From: Luzula sylvatica
Taxonomy: Eukaryota > Streptophyta > Magnoliopsida > Poales > Juncaceae
Direction: 5' to 3'
Length of the DNA: 64,000 nt
Assembly (NCBI GenBank): GCA_946800325.1
Contig: OX326959.1
Coordinates: 8,762,501-8,826,500, forward strand
This document shows, piece by piece, positions 34,970 to 47,032 of this stretch. The translations under genes were made by a program, and so were the position numbers. Numbering within the stretch: the first letter of the stretch is position 1; every line of letters starts with the position of its first letter. Below the pieces are notes generated by a model. That model did not search any database. It saw only the letters and a program-made list of their open reading frames with translations, and was not told where the DNA came from.

Positions 34970-35643
34970 CTAATATCGAGAGCTACAGTCTTTCTCAATT
35001 GCGGTTCCATTTGCGATGAAGAATTGGAGGTGGCAGGAAAGACGCGTCCAGAACCTAACAGACGCGAATATCCCCACCCTCCATCTTGTCCTCGCCTTGC
35101 CGTATATTCCGAGTTCGACAACTCCTTTGTTAAGTTCATATTCCATCTCAGTCATAGAGCCCTGATCTAGAGGAATCGGGGTCGATCTTATTGGGTAGAT
35201 CAATTTCTGCGAGTTATTTCTTTCCACCTGCCATCATGATTAAAGTCTAATGTATCATTGTCATAATTAATTAAGGCTATAAGTTAACTAATTAATACCT
35301 TGAAAGGAATAGCCTGCAACCGCGCAATGTGCACGCCATGGAATTGCACGGTTAACGACACGTCAGAGAAACTCGCATCGGCTTTACTATTGGTATTCTC
35401 AGCGAGGATAGTGACGGACATGTCAACATCGAGCGTGCCGTATTGGGTGTAAACTAAATTATTGAGACGCGCCGTGGTGACGACAAGATAAGGCATTCTC
35501 GGTTTGTAAACCAAATAAACGCTGAACACGGCGACTCCGCTGATTATGATACCGACTGCCATGATCGTGCAAATTATCGCAACCGCCCATACAATCGGGC
35601 TCGTGCGCTGCCCCCGATCCATGACGAGACGATTCGACCGCAT
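34970..35643 (-). CDS. LEA-2/NHL-type membrane protein
   Basis: Two exons (35643-35299 and 35227-34970) with a 71-bp GT-AG intron in phase 0 encode 200 residues. A short basic N-terminus (MRSNRLVMDRGQR) is followed by one strong transmembrane segment (about residues 17-45) and then an LEA-2 beta-domain (VTTARLNNLVYTQ...DMSVTILAENTN). This is the layout of NDR1/HIN1-like proteins, anchored at the plasma membrane and linked to pathogen and stress responses. A second Met at residue 8 is an alternative start. It is tail-to-tail with the BAHD gene. Confidence 0.85.
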
Positions 35644-35889
35644 TACTCTGTTGATTTAGTTATGATATGTTATGTTGTTAGTTAGGATGTTTGTTTCATG
35701 TTTACTGTTGGGGATATGCATGAAAGGAAGAGATTAATTAATTAGGAGGAAAGAATGAATTGAGGTGAAAGGTTTGTTTTGGTATCTTCTTTTACATGTC
35801 TTTGTTTAGGTATCTTCTTTTTTACTTTTAACATGATTTGCAACTAAAATATAAAAATATCACACATAACCCTCCGAAGTATGAAATAT

Positions 35890-36534
35890 CATGAATACCC
35901 TTAGAGTGGAATCGGATTATAAGGTGGAGGAATTAAATGTTCTGGAATTAGTAATTTCACAGTTTGTTTGAATGTCCAAATTGTAAGATGCTGGAAAATA
36001 TAATTCTCTGTTTCGTTGTTCACAAAATTTTGAAATTTTGTTATTGGCAATGCAAAAAATAAGGTTAATTAAAATTAATAAAATATAATATATTATCATA
36101 ATATTATATTATTATACTATTATTATTATTATTATTATTATTATGTTACTGTGTTATTATAATATTATTATTTTGTAATTACAATATTATTATAATAATA
36201 TTAGTTTGAAAAAATTAATAATATTATAATAATGTAACATCATTGCAATGCAAAATTATCATTATATTATTAATTATAAAAATATTATAATATTAATTAT
36301 AATAATATTAATATATTATAATATTAATATATTATAATAATACTAATATTATTTTATTAATATTAATATCTTAATATATTAATACTGTTATAATAATACT
36401 ATTAATTAGTATATTCATATGATATAATATTATAATCTTAACATATTGATATATTAATATTAATAATAATATTTATATACTAATATATTATAATATTAAT
36501 ATATTATTATTTTAATATATTATTATTAATATAT
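35890..36534. repeat. TAATAT-rich low-complexity tract, left of Pack-MULE
   Basis: Almost pure A/T from about 36070, with an (ATT)n run at 36118-36145 and many TTAATATAT words. The tract resumes at 39052-39290, so the Pack-MULE split it. The outer borders near 35960 and 39470 have weakly similar inverted sequence, hinting at an older AT-rich MITE. Confidence 0.6.
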
Positions 36535-39051
36535 GCGAGAATTTCTCCTATGTCCCTCCTAGAGTCTAAAATAACAAATTTATCCCTCTAAAATACACAA
36601 TTACATATTTATCCCTTGTTAACTGATTTTATTACAAATTCATCAAAATTTAACAGAAAAATATTTTGTTGACTAATTTACCCTTGAACCCTTGAACCCG
36701 ATAAGAACCTAACCCTACCCATTAATATAACCCTAACCATTAAGAACTTTACCTAGATACAAACCCACCAGAAGCATCCCATTTCTCCTTCTCTTAACCG
36801 AAGAAATGGCGAGAAGAAGAACGGCGACGAGAAACGACGAGAAGAGCGATGTGTGAAGATCACTGGCGACGGATGGAGAACATTGGCGATTCGCCAACGC
36901 GGCGTCGTCGTCCGCGAAGCATTCTTCGACTAGTTGAGGAGAAGAGATGGCGACGACTGGTCTAGTACCAAATCATAGGTAGATAATCGGGGTACGGGAG
37001 ATGGACGAGGGATTGGTGGAGAGGCTTTTTGAGAAGGTGGAGATGGCCAATGATGGGGATGGAAGGCTGACTTGGCAGGAGGTGGGTTTGGTGCTTGGAG
37101 AGAAGAAAAGCTTGATTAGGAGAAATGGAAGAAGAAGAAGAAAGATTGATATCAAGAAGATAGGCTCCATTGTTTTTTGGACGAGACATGCTAACGCGTG
37201 AAGACCACGGGCGACACGGCGACGAGTGAACAACACTGACGACATGGCGACGTGTGAAGACCACTGGCCACGATTGGGGAGCTTAAGAATCATTGCGATG
37301 GCTCTGGTTTGCCGTGATGGTTCTGGTACGAGTGTTAAAACAATTTATCAAAATTCAGATTGACTTTGGGGTTTAGAGAACTAGGTTAAACTGATTGGAG
37401 AACACTGGCTGGATACTATGGTTAAGTTGCTCTGGTACTGATTGCATACTATGGTTAAGTTGCGATGGCTCGGGTTTAGGTTTCTTCATTTTCAACACAG
37501 TACGTTTCTTCATTTTTCTTCATTTTGGTCTTATTTTATCTTCGTCTTTTTCTTAATGTAAAGGACCGTGCAAGTTCTGAAAAGCTGCGGGAAATAAAGA
37601 ATAGCTTGAAACCGCGCATAATTTTCAGTGAAGCAGAATGGATTATGAGCTGAGGAATTGGAGCACGAGTTGCGGAATTGGAGCACGAGTTGCGGAAGTG
37701 GATTACAAGTTGCGGAAGTGATTGGTTCGTTATAAATTTGTTTATCATATGTTTGTAATTGTTTTGTAAATTTGTAATTGTTTCGAGTCGGGATCTATTT
37801 ATGTATGTTTGTAATTGTTTCGAGTCGCGATCGAGTTATGTATGTTCGTAATTGTGTTGTGAATTCGGGGGAGATTGAAGAGTAAGCTTTTTTGTTTCTA
37901 GTCGGGATCGAGTAATGTATGTTTGTAATTGTTTCGAGTCGAGATCGAGTCATGTATCTTTGCGATTGTTTTGAGTTGGTATCGAGTCATGTAAGTTTGT
38001 AATCATTTTGTAATTGAGTGAGGAGACAAAATAATCAAGTTAAATTTTGTCAAATTAGCTAATTTTTTCCTAAAATTGTTCTTCTGTAATTGATATATAC
38101 TAATCAACATAATAAAATAACAAAACAATAGTGATACTAAGTTCATAACAAAATAACAAATCATAATTACTAATTCCAAAACAACATAATAAAATAGCAT
38201 GATTCCAAAATTAACATATCAAAATTGTCATACTAAGTTCATCAAATACCAAAACAACATAACAAAAAATCACATACTCGATATTGGGCGATTCGGTCAT
38301 ATTCTCCAAAGTGGATTTGTCGCAATCGTGAGTGCATATATTCCGAGCTTCCTCAACCTTCAAATTTATCTCGCAATTCATGATTTTTGCTACAATTGAA
38401 ATTTAATTCATTAAGGAGAAGAGACTAAAAGGAGAAAAAATATTAGAGTAGAATAATACTAGAAAGTGGTGAAGAGTTTTGTAAATAGTTTCACCTTGCT
38501 TCTTAAATGACTTATCTCGCGAACAGAAAAAAGGCAGGACTCGAACAGAAAAAGAGGAAGAGAGAACCTCAACCAAACCTTGCTTTGCCGCCAGATCCAG
38601 AACTTGCCGCCAGGACCTGCTTCACCGTCGGAGACGAGAAGAAGAGCCACACCTTGCCGCTAGATCCTTCTTTGCCGTCAGAGACTAGAGGGACTTGCTT
38701 TGCGATCGAGCAAGAGAAAGATTTACGATGAAAGATGAAACAAGATGAGCATACTCTTCTACTGGAGAGCTCAGGAAGAGAAGGATATCAAGAAACTAGG
38801 CTCTCCAGTTATATTAGTGAAGGATATTATAGTCATTAATTTTTTAATTAGTTATTTTAATTAAATTAAAAAATTAAATAGTAGTTTATTTAACAGAACG
38901 TTAACGATAGGGATAAATTTGATATTTATAAATTTTAAGAGGATATTTATGATACTAAGTGAGTTAAGAAGGGATAAATATGTAATTGTCTATTTTGGAA
39001 GGATAAATATGTTAATTTACATTTTTTGAGGGGCACGAAAGAAATTCCCCC
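36535..39051. mobile_element. Pack-MULE with captured P450 fragment
   Basis: Long inverted termini of about 85 bp: the left end GCGAGAATTTCTCCTATGTC and the complemented right end GGGGGAATTTCTTTCGTGCC continue into shared TACATATTTATCCCTT blocks. A 9-bp direct repeat, TTAATATAT, flanks them (36526-36534, 39052-39060). A 9-bp TSD and long TIRs indicate a Mutator-like element. No MURA transposase is seen. The interior holds a cytochrome P450 fragment (about 36880-37175) and other GC-richer host-like DNA (37200-38750). The TSD lies in low-complexity DNA, so on its own it is weak. Confidence 0.8.
36880..37175 (-). pseudogene. Captured CYP81-like P450 N-terminal fragment
   Basis: On the minus strand from 37168 a hydrophobic anchor (MEPILISIFLLLLPFLLIKL) is followed, after a frameshift, by the proline hinge SIPIIGHLHLLKKPLHQSL, then PIIYL-stop-FGTRPVVAISSP and LVEECFADDDAALANR. 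Order and wording match the first ~110 residues of CYP81-type P450s. A frameshift and a premature stop show it is dead, and everything after ANR, including the haem Cys loop, is absent. It lies between MULE ends, so it was probably captured. Confidence 0.82.
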
Positions 39052-39532
39052 TTAATATATTATCATTTATATTAATAAGTTGTAATAATATTAACATATA
39101 CTAATTATTATTATTATTACATAATATTAATTATAATATTATTGTAGTATTAACTAATAATATATTAATATTAATATATTATAATAGTATAAATATTATT
39201 TTTATAATATTATTAAATAATATTAATTTTGATATTATTGTAATATTAATTATAATATTATTAGAATTATAATATAATTTATATTGATTTAATAATTAAA
39301 GAAAGATGCTCCGCTTTGACACTCCAACTTTTATTCGAATTGAAATTTACAACAAAATTGGAATAATGAGATGTTCCACCGTTTAATTCCGTTCCCAATT
39401 TCATGTGCCAAACAAAAAATTTGCATATTAAGAATCTCAAGATCCAATTTCAATTCTAATTCCATGCTTCCAAACACCCCTTTACAAAATATAAGAAATA
39501 TCATATTTACCCCTAAGAACTAAGTGGATAAG

Positions 39533-39553
39533 CCCATTAAAGCCCAAAAGAAT
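39533..39553 (+). promoter_or_regulatory. Site II-like GCCCA elements before the NFD6-like gene
   Basis: AGCCCATTAAAGCCCAAAAG contains two GCCCA motifs about 75-90 bp before the ATG. Such TCP-binding elements are common in plant genes for mitochondrial and ribosomal functions. Confidence 0.45.
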
Positions 39554-39625
39554 TACAAGGGTTTTGTGAGGTTTCTTTTTTCACTGCTCTCTCGCACAGC
39601 TTCTTCTCTTCTTCGAACGCAAAAA

Positions 39626-40360
39626 ATGGCGTCGATTAGTCGATCTGCAGCCGCCATTAACAGCGCATTAAGGTCAGCTTCTCTCCGGTCGAGATCCGCT
39701 CTTCCCAAAGCTTCGATTTCGCAAAGACCCACTTTCCCTACTCGCAGGTAATGATGATGATAATTTAAGAATTTGGGTTGAATGTGTAATTTATTATTGG
39801 GTTGAATTGTGAAAGGGAAAAACATTTGGGTATTGATGTAGGTCCTGATTAGAGATTCATTGTGTGTTGATTGGTTGAATTTTTGTTTCTAGGTCAGTGA
39901 TTTCAGCTTTAGGTGCAGTTGAATCCTTGATGCCTCTGCACAATGCAACTGCTTCAGCTCGCCTCAAATCGTTCATTGCTTCTGATTCTTCTTACTGGAG
40001 CATTCTCTCTCAAGGTTCGATTTTTTTGTCGTGAACTTGTAGAATTTTGGTTTCAATATATTGTAATTTATCCAAAAAAGAAAGATCTTTTAACCTGTGC
40101 TTGTGAGATTGCCCCTGAATTTGAAAGTTAGGTTTAATTGATCTTATCTTATCTCATCTTTTCTTGGTCTTTTGTGTCTATTTGTCGATTTAGTTATGTG
40201 ATGTAGATATGGCTTTTCTAATCAGAGTTTATTAAGTATAATTAATTGTGAAAAGTTAGGTTTAATTGGTTAAAACTTTTTGTTATTTCGTATTGAAAGT
40301 AAAGATTTATAATTTTATATCGAAATAATTCTGGTTTTAGGTTTAAACAAGCGCATCTGA
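39626..40360 (+). CDS. NFD6-like organellar mini-protein
   Basis: Three exons (39626-39747, 39893-40014, 40341-40360) join in frame to 87 residues. The N-terminus is rich in Ser, Ala and Arg and lacks acids (MASISRSAAAINSALRSASL), typical of a mitochondrial targeting peptide. The conserved core ESLMPLHNATASARLKSFIA followed by SILSQG is that of plant NUCLEAR FUSION DEFECTIVE 6-like proteins, small organellar proteins tied to female gametophyte and mitochondrial function. The last exon codes only LNKRI and is the least certain; without that splice the frame ends after SIFLS. The PIF-type MITE at 40716 lies just downstream and could fall in the 3'UTR or a 3' intron. Confidence 0.78.
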
Positions 40361-40715
40361 TCACAGCTTGGAAGACATAGAGAGGTATTAAATAACGAGT
40401 CATGGCTAAATGTTTCAAATCCATCTTTTTCTCGTTTTCATTCGAAACAATGGAATCGAATTATTGGGGCAAAACGTGATTTTTGCAAAATTGTCATTTT
40501 AACTTGCATTAAGTTACCTATAATCGAGTTATTATATGATTGTATTGAAGTTGAACAAAGAAAAAAGTTGGTTAAATATGTTCTGATAGTTTTTGTTAAA
40601 TGAATTTAGATTTCGCTCTCCCTCGGTGATGAAGATAAAATGCATCGGCATTTTAAACCAACCAAAATTCATGGTTTTTTTGTTTTTTTGTATTTGTGAT
40701 TTTGATGTACCTTTA

Positions 40716-42325
40716 GGCTCCGTTTGGGAAGAGGATAAGGTGGGTATAAGTTTTTTGAGGGATAAGAAGTTATCTCTATTTATCCCTTAATTTTGGAACG
40801 GTGTTTGGCAAAGGTGTATGGATAAATTTTGGGATAGTATTGATATCAAAATATAATATATTGAAATGACCAAAATACCCTTTTTCTTATAAATTTCAAA
40901 TGAATATGTTAAAAAAATAAATAATATAATATTATTAGGTTATATTATATTATATTGTACAATATTATATAATATAAAATTATATAAAATTGTGATTGTA
41001 TAATGTATTATGTTATATTATATAATATTATAATATAATGTATTAAATTATATTATATAATATTATATTATAATATAATGTATTATCTTATATTATACTA
41101 TATTATATTATATTATATTATACTATATTATATTATATTAAATATATTATTATATTAATATCATATTACATCATATTATATTATATTATATTATAGTATA
41201 GTATATTATATTATATTATGATAAATATATTATAATATTGTTAAATTATATTATATTATATTATATTATATTATATTATATTATATTATAATGTATTATA
41301 TTATATTATAATGTGTTATATTATATTATATTATAATGTATTATATTAAATTATATTATAATGTATTATATTAAATTATATTATATTATATTATATTATA
41401 CTAAATTATATTATATTATAATGTATTATATTATATTATATTATAATGTATCGTCTTATATTATATTATATTATATTATATTTTAGTGTACTATATTATA
41501 TTATATTATATTATAATTTATTATATTATATTATATTATATTATATTATATTATGTTATATTATGTTAATATATTATATCATATTATATTAAATATATTA
41601 TAATATTATTAGGTTATCTTATTTGATATTATATTATATAACATTATATTATATAATATTATATAATATATAATTATATATAATTATAATTGTATTATAT
41701 TATACTATATTTTGTTGTAATGTATCATAATGTATTATATTATATTATATTATATTATAGTATTATATTATATTATATTATATTATATTATATTATAATG
41801 TATAGTATTATATTATATTATATTATATTATATTATATTATAATGTATTATGTTATGTTATGTTATGTTATGTTATGTTATATTATAATGTATTTATTAT
41901 ATTATATTATATTATATTATGTTATATTATATTATATTATAATGTATTTATTATATTATATTATATTTTATTTTATTATAATGTATTATATTATATTATA
42001 TTATATTCTAATATAATGTATCATATTATATTATATTATATTATAATTTATTGTATTGTATTATATTATATTATAATATAAATGCATTGTATTATATTAT
42101 TTTATATTATATTATATTATATAATAATCATATGTGTGAGGGTAGTTTGGTAAAAAGTTTGAGGGATAGGTGAGGTATAGCCTTATCACCACTTTTTGTG
42201 GTGATAAGCTTATTCCTAACTTTTATCCCTATCCCATCTTATCCCTATTTATACTTGGTATGTTTGGCAAGGGATAGAGGGATAAGTTAGGTTATCCCCT
42301 CCTTATCCCTCATCCAAACGGGGGC
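40716..42325. mobile_element. PIF/Harbinger-type MITE with AT microsatellite
   Basis: The ends are GGCTCCGTTTGGG and, complemented, GCCCCCGTTTGGA, with further matches inside (GGATAAGG, AGGGATAAG). They are flanked by TTA (40713-40715, 42326-42328), the usual PIF/Harbinger/Tourist target. The core from about 40925 to 42125 is an imperfect TTATA/TATAT pentanucleotide tract that makes up three quarters of the element. No transposase. Confidence 0.85.
40925..42125. repeat. 1.2-kb (TTATA)n-like microsatellite
   Basis: An almost uninterrupted ATTAT/TATAT repeat with occasional ATGTATTA and TTATG variants (TATGT run near 41850-41880). All long open frames here are translations of this low-complexity DNA and are not genes. 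Confidence 0.95.
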
Positions 42326-42661
42326 TTAAGGGGAGATTCAAAGATAATAATAGGATAAAAACACATTTTGATGTGAATTGATCTTGAACTTTTTGTTGAT
42401 TACTTAAATTAAACTGTTTATTTTTTTTAATTTTTTAATTATTTTAACTAAAATTACATTTTTATTTTAATGATAAAATGCACATTTTGGATTGGGAATT
42501 TATAAAATACTAACTTCGTGGACATCTGGAAAAAAGATCAAGAATCATAACCATATTATTCATTATTACAAACATAGTTAAATACTGCCAAAATAACAAG
42601 TTCTAATAACGACCAACCCAATTTTGATTTCTTTCTTTTGTAATATTATATAATTTATATA

Positions 42662-43183
42662 AGAGTTAGTTTAATGGCCAACACTCTTGTGTGACCAACG
42701 ACGTTTATTTCTTAAAATATATACATAGAAATTTAATTTTTTTCTTAAAATATATACATAGAAATTTAATTTCAACCGCATAGATGTGATTTATATCACT
42801 TGAGAATGTTATAGATTCAATTTCATAAAAAATAAAATTTTCTATCTTAAACATCATGATACGTAAAAAGATTAACGGTCGATAATATTTACGACATGAT
42901 TCATCATAAATAAATTTTAAAAGTCGTTTTTTTGTATTGGATTTAATTTAAATTATATGGATAGGCTTCGGATAAAATTTTACTATATTTCGAGTTTTCT
43001 TCATGGCAATCCCAAAATTTATCAAAATAGACGGTTGGGAAAATATATTATCGGTTTTATTAGATACAAAAATTAAAATGATACAAAATGTATCCCACAA
43101 CATATCTAGATGATATAGATTTTGAGAAATAAACGTTATTGATCTTGTTGGTCATACAAAAATGTTGGCCATTGAACCTAGTC
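42662..43183. mobile_element. 522-bp non-autonomous MULE
   Basis: The left end AGAGTTAGTTTAATGGCCAA and the complemented right end GACTAGGTTCAATGGCCAAC continue with TTGTGTGACCAAC/TTGTATGACCAAC and ACGTTTATTTCT. The 9-bp direct repeat ATTTATATA flanks it (42653-42661, 43184-43192). A 9-bp TSD with long TIRs indicates a Mutator-like MITE. A related end (GTTGGTCATACAAAGGTGTT) occurs near 47607-47635. Confidence 0.8.
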
Positions 43184-43192
43184 ATTTATATA

Positions 43193-43552
43193 GATATATA
43201 GAAAGACTTGTACAATTATATAAAACAAACTATTGATCATGTTAGTTCTCAACTCATAAATAGGATATTATTTACTTAATTATTTTTTATTAATGACAGT
43301 GGATTCATCGGTCCCACGTTCATTTATATTGAATTGAAAAACTACTTACAAAATTTATTCACAAAATTAAATTAAATAACAAAACAAATGAGAGGAAAAA
43401 ATAAAGACAAAAATGTTCAACACTAATATTGGCACAGAGCAAGCAAAGGAAAATATTGGTATTTACATAATTAAAAGCACAAAAAGAGATACACACCCTC
43501 AGGTTTCTTAGAAGAACAAAATAAAAAATCTTGCAGAAGGGGCAAAATCAAA
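43193..43552. other. 3' flank of the WD40 gene
   Basis: AT-rich DNA that should include the 3'UTR of the minus-strand WD40 gene. No other feature is seen. Confidence 0.45.
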
Positions 43553-46168
43553 CTAGGAGAACAGATTGGCCTGGCGATTGAGACGAATCGGCAATCCGAA
43601 GTTCTGATAAACTCTAATATCCCCTGTCGTACTAGCCGTGACCATGACAAGTCCCCAAGCGCCTCTTTTAGAATCATCCGCATTATTCGGAGTGTATCCG
43701 CCAAAATCTGAAGGCGGAGAAAACATTCTCGAAGACGATAAAACCGAACAAAACGAGTCGGACTCATTAGTTTCAGTGTCGAGAGGGGATTTCTTATTCT
43801 TCGGAGGAAGAGGCGGCAAATAACTTCTAGAGCTAGGGAACAATTCGTCGGATAGGTTCAACGATGACGCTTCGGACCCGTTAAAGGACGAAGGAGGTAA
43901 GGAAGGGGGTGGGCCCGGCCAAGGGATAGCCACGGATACGTTTTTACAGTAGAAGTGCTCGTGAGACCGTGTGTTCGGCCACCGTTTTGGTTTGTCGTTA
44001 GCACTGGTAGTAGTAGAGGACTGAGGTATTGGTTGACGTTTCCAAATGTAGACGTGGGAGTCCTCGCTCGCGCAAACTACGTACCGTCCGTCTCTTGTAT
44101 GAGAGGCCGACAACTCGCCCTCTTTGTTTTTGAAACCTTGAAACTTGTGAACCATGTTGACGCCGTCGAAAACGCGTATAAGTGAATCTGCCGACGTCAC
44201 GATCATTTCTGAGGAATTTCCCGGTGCAAACTGGAATCCCGTAATCTTTTCCGTATTCGATTTGCGTTTATTACTTTTGAGCTCGACTTGAGCCTCTTGA
44301 TTGAGTTTTCCATCTACATTGCATTGATTAAGATCGCTTATTTGCAAGAAGATTGGATAATATGAGATGAGAAGAAAAAAAAAAATCATACCACATACAG
44401 TGAAAAAGCGGCATGAACCTTTGCGGGAACCCACAAGAGCACCATCGGCTTGAGGTGTGTAAGCGGTGGCCGTGACCTTCTCATGAAGGTCGACCCAATC
44501 GACCACACGACGATCTTCTATGCTCCATATCCTGACTTTTTCATCCAACGATCCACTTATGAAGTACCTCTCGTCTACCGGGTTGAATTGCACGCTTGTG
44601 ACGTAATCGTTATGCGCAAACATTTTCACACAAGTCTTGTTTTCGACGTCCCAAAGTCTAACTGTTTTGTCGACTGATGATGATAAGATATATCGTGAAG
44701 TCCTCGACCATGACAAGTCGAGCACATCATCATTGTGACCTTTGAAAGTACATATCGGCTTCTCCGATAAAGAAACCGTCATCTCTGGGAATACTAGGTG
44801 ATCGTCTATCCCTTTCTTACCCTTTCTCGTGTTCTTTTTCGACGACTGAGTAGTTGTACCATCAGCCTCTTGTTTTATGAAGGAACTTCCTAACCTTGAC
44901 AATGTGTTGCTTTCAGATACAGACATGGCCCACACACATACAACTTGATCTTTTCCTGCAGAGGCTAGGTATTGGCCATCATTAGAGAATTTCATACATT
45001 GTATAGAATCCTGATGAACACCCTTCAACTCTTGACACATGTAAAGACCTGTTAACTCTTTGTACGACTTTCCGTACTGACGCACTTTCAATCTTTCATT
45101 CGAACACGAGCCGGAATCACGGTCTTTAGTGGACGACTTAGTCGAAAATCGGCGCATGCTTGCGAATGATTTGTTGGGACCCGAAAAATCTTTTTCCAGT
45201 CTAAGCCCGGTAACGGAACTTGTGACGAACTTATTAATGTTCTTCAACCAACCCCCTCCGCCTTTCTTTCTACTGTTGTTAAGCTTCGAAGAATTGGAGT
45301 CGAGCAACTTGCATGAGTTGCTTCCATTTTTGCGCTGCATGAGTTGCTTGACAAGTGGAGAATAACCGAGAAATTTGTCAAGCTCGTCAATTGTCAATGG
45401 CAATCCGCTTTGAATATCATCGAGTCTGCTCCGAGTACCATCATTAGAATGCGCCTCACAAACAACGAACTCTTTGCCGGTATCAAGGTCCTTGATGCGA
45501 CAAAGGGCAAGCGCCGAATCGTCTCCAGTCGCCTCGCAATCATCTCCTTCTCTTTCAATGTTGGACGGCACAATAGGAGACGGTCCACAAAGTTTTAATA
45601 AAGAAGAAGGGGCAGAGTAGGCTCGTGAGAGCGGCGACGCCATCTCCGTTGCAATGGAAGATTTATTAGTGTAATCAATATGGGAGCGGGAATGGGCAAT
45701 GGTGGGTGCGCAAGGAGGGGGCGGGGAAGGGGAAGCTGGTGAGGGGCTCGGGTTTGCAACCAAGGTAGTTGTCTCTGATAGAGTACGTTGAGAAACTATA
45801 CGCTGGAGATTAGTAAGATGCGCCCTACGCCCGCTTTGCAAACCCATTCCTTGACGGAGTTTCCTCCGTCTCTCTTCGACTGACGTCGATTCTTCCATCC
45901 ATACGTTATAATCTTCTTCGTCCTCGTCATTTGATGATAAATCTTGTTCTTCGTGGAGGTTACAAGCAGGGCCAATGGCCGAGACGAAGGAGATGCGACT
46001 ATCTTCATCTTCTTCTTGTTGTTCTGAGGAGGATGTAGACGATGGGGAATCGGGCATAAAGGAGATGCCAGACGGGACCCGATCGAATGTTTCGAAGAAA
46101 CAATCTTTGTCATCATCGTTTTTTTCGTCTTTTTCTTCTTTTTGCTCTTGGTGATGGTGGCTTGACAT
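43553..46168 (-). CDS. WD40-repeat protein, WDR44-like
   Basis: Two exons (46168-44392 and 44313-43553) around a 78-bp intron give 845 residues. The N-terminal ~350 residues are acidic, Ser/Pro-rich and low-complexity. Six WD repeats follow: LASAGKDQVVCVWA (about 405), ILSSSVDKTVRLWDV (490), FISGSLDEKVRIWSI (530), an SRKGSCRFF blade (590), VTSADSLIRVFDG (625), VCASEDSHVYIWKR (665), and a last blade near TASTTGDIRVYQN (820). This matches plant proteins related to WDR44 (Rab11-binding) and fungal C2A9.03-type WD proteins; the plant function is little known. The intron (GTATGA...TGTAG) is a multiple of three without stops, so unspliced RNA would still translate. Splicing restores FTVCDGKLNQEAQ across the junction. 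Confidence 0.88.
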   Translation of the reverse strand: MSSHHHQEQKEEKDEKNDDDKDCFFETFDRVPSGISFMPDSPSSTSSSEQQEEDEDSRISFVSAIGPACNLHEEQDLSSNDEDEEDYNVWMEESTSVEERRRKLRQGMGLQSGRRAHLTNLQRIVSQRTLSETTTLVANPSPSPASPSPPPPCAPTIAHSRSHIDYTNKSSIATEMASPLSRAYSAPSSLLKLCGPSPIVPSNIEREGDDCEATGDDSALALCRIKDLDTGKEFVVCEAHSNDGTRSRLDDIQSGLPLTIDELDKFLGYSPLVKQLMQRKNGSNSCKLLDSNSSKLNNSRKKGGGGWLKNINKFVTSSVTGLRLEKDFSGPNKSFASMRRFSTKSSTKDRDSGSCSNERLKVRQYGKSYKELTGLYMCQELKGVHQDSIQCMKFSNDGQYLASAGKDQVVCVWAMSVSESNTLSRLGSSFIKQEADGTTTQSSKKNTRKGKKGIDDHLVFPEMTVSLSEKPICTFKGHNDDVLDLSWSRTSRYILSSSVDKTVRLWDVENKTCVKMFAHNDYVTSVQFNPVDERYFISGSLDEKVRIWSIEDRRVVDWVDLHEKVTATAYTPQADGALVGSRKGSCRFFTVCGMIFFFLLISYYPIFLQISDLNQCNVDGKLNQEAQVELKSNKRKSNTEKITGFQFAPGNSSEMIVTSADSLIRVFDGVNMVHKFQGFKNKEGELSASHTRDGRYVVCASEDSHVYIWKRQPIPQSSTTTSANDKPKRWPNTRSHEHFYCKNVSVAIPWPGPPPSLPPSSFNGSEASSLNLSDELFPSSRSYLPPLPPKNKKSPLDTETNESDSFCSVLSSSRMFSPPSDFGGYTPNNADDSKRGAWGLVMVTASTTGDIRVYQNFGLPIRLNRQANLFS

Positions 46169-47032
46169 GATTGGTTCGGTTCAACGCCTATGTGAATTGG
46201 GGAGAAAGGGAAAGATCATTTTCTTAGATGCATTGTTTTATTATCTGGAAGACAAAGAAAGCTTAGTTCATTTTTCATTTGTTTCTTTTCCTTTTTCTAT
46301 TTTTAGCTAAAATATTGTTTTTGCCAATACGAACATTTGAATGGTGAAATAATCCTACCAAAAAATGTTGTTTTGAAATAATTACATTTGAATGGTGAAG
46401 TAATTCTACTCTACATCAATTTAAAAAAGTATTTTTAAATATTTTCTAAAATTAATTAAATCTCATTCACTATGTCAACTGATGATTTATTTCATATTTG
46501 AACAGATTATTAACAGATTAGTTTGTTCTTCTCTCACGTACATTCCAACATGTCATTTAATGCACATTTGTCCTCTTCTACTTCCTTAAATCTTTATCGA
46601 AGTTCAAGTGATATATAGAAAAATAACTCATTATTTTGACAGTGAAATAGTACATGAGCATTGAAATCGTATTTTCGTATTAAAATAATTTATTTGCAAT
46701 GAGAACAATATATTAACATAAAAAGTCATATTAACGCTGAAAGTAGTATAATAATGCTGAAAAACAATGTATCATTACTGGAATTGTTATATTAAAGTGA
46801 AAAATAATATATTATCACTAGAAAAATATCTAATAAAAACAGTATATGAATTACATATATCAGCTCACGTTAACAATGATATATTTTCACTTAATTTGTT
46901 ATATTGTCACACAAAGTATATTGTTGCAATAGGGTATGTCTGATTTGAGGGATTTTGGTGGAGATGTATTTCAGAATGTGAGATACTCAAAATTCTTTAT
47001 TTGATTTTCAAGTATATTTGTATTTTATATTT
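46169..47032. other. Upstream region of the WD40 gene
   Basis: AT-rich. The first ~130 bp should hold the 5'UTR and promoter of the minus-strand gene. No other gene is seen. Confidence 0.4.

Noticed and set aside
36973..37293. Functional cytochrome P450 gene
   Set aside because: Frameshift, premature stop and missing haem-binding region; it is a captured fragment.
41690..42081. Long Tyr/Ile-rich open frames
   Set aside because: They are translations of the TTATA microsatellite, not proteins.
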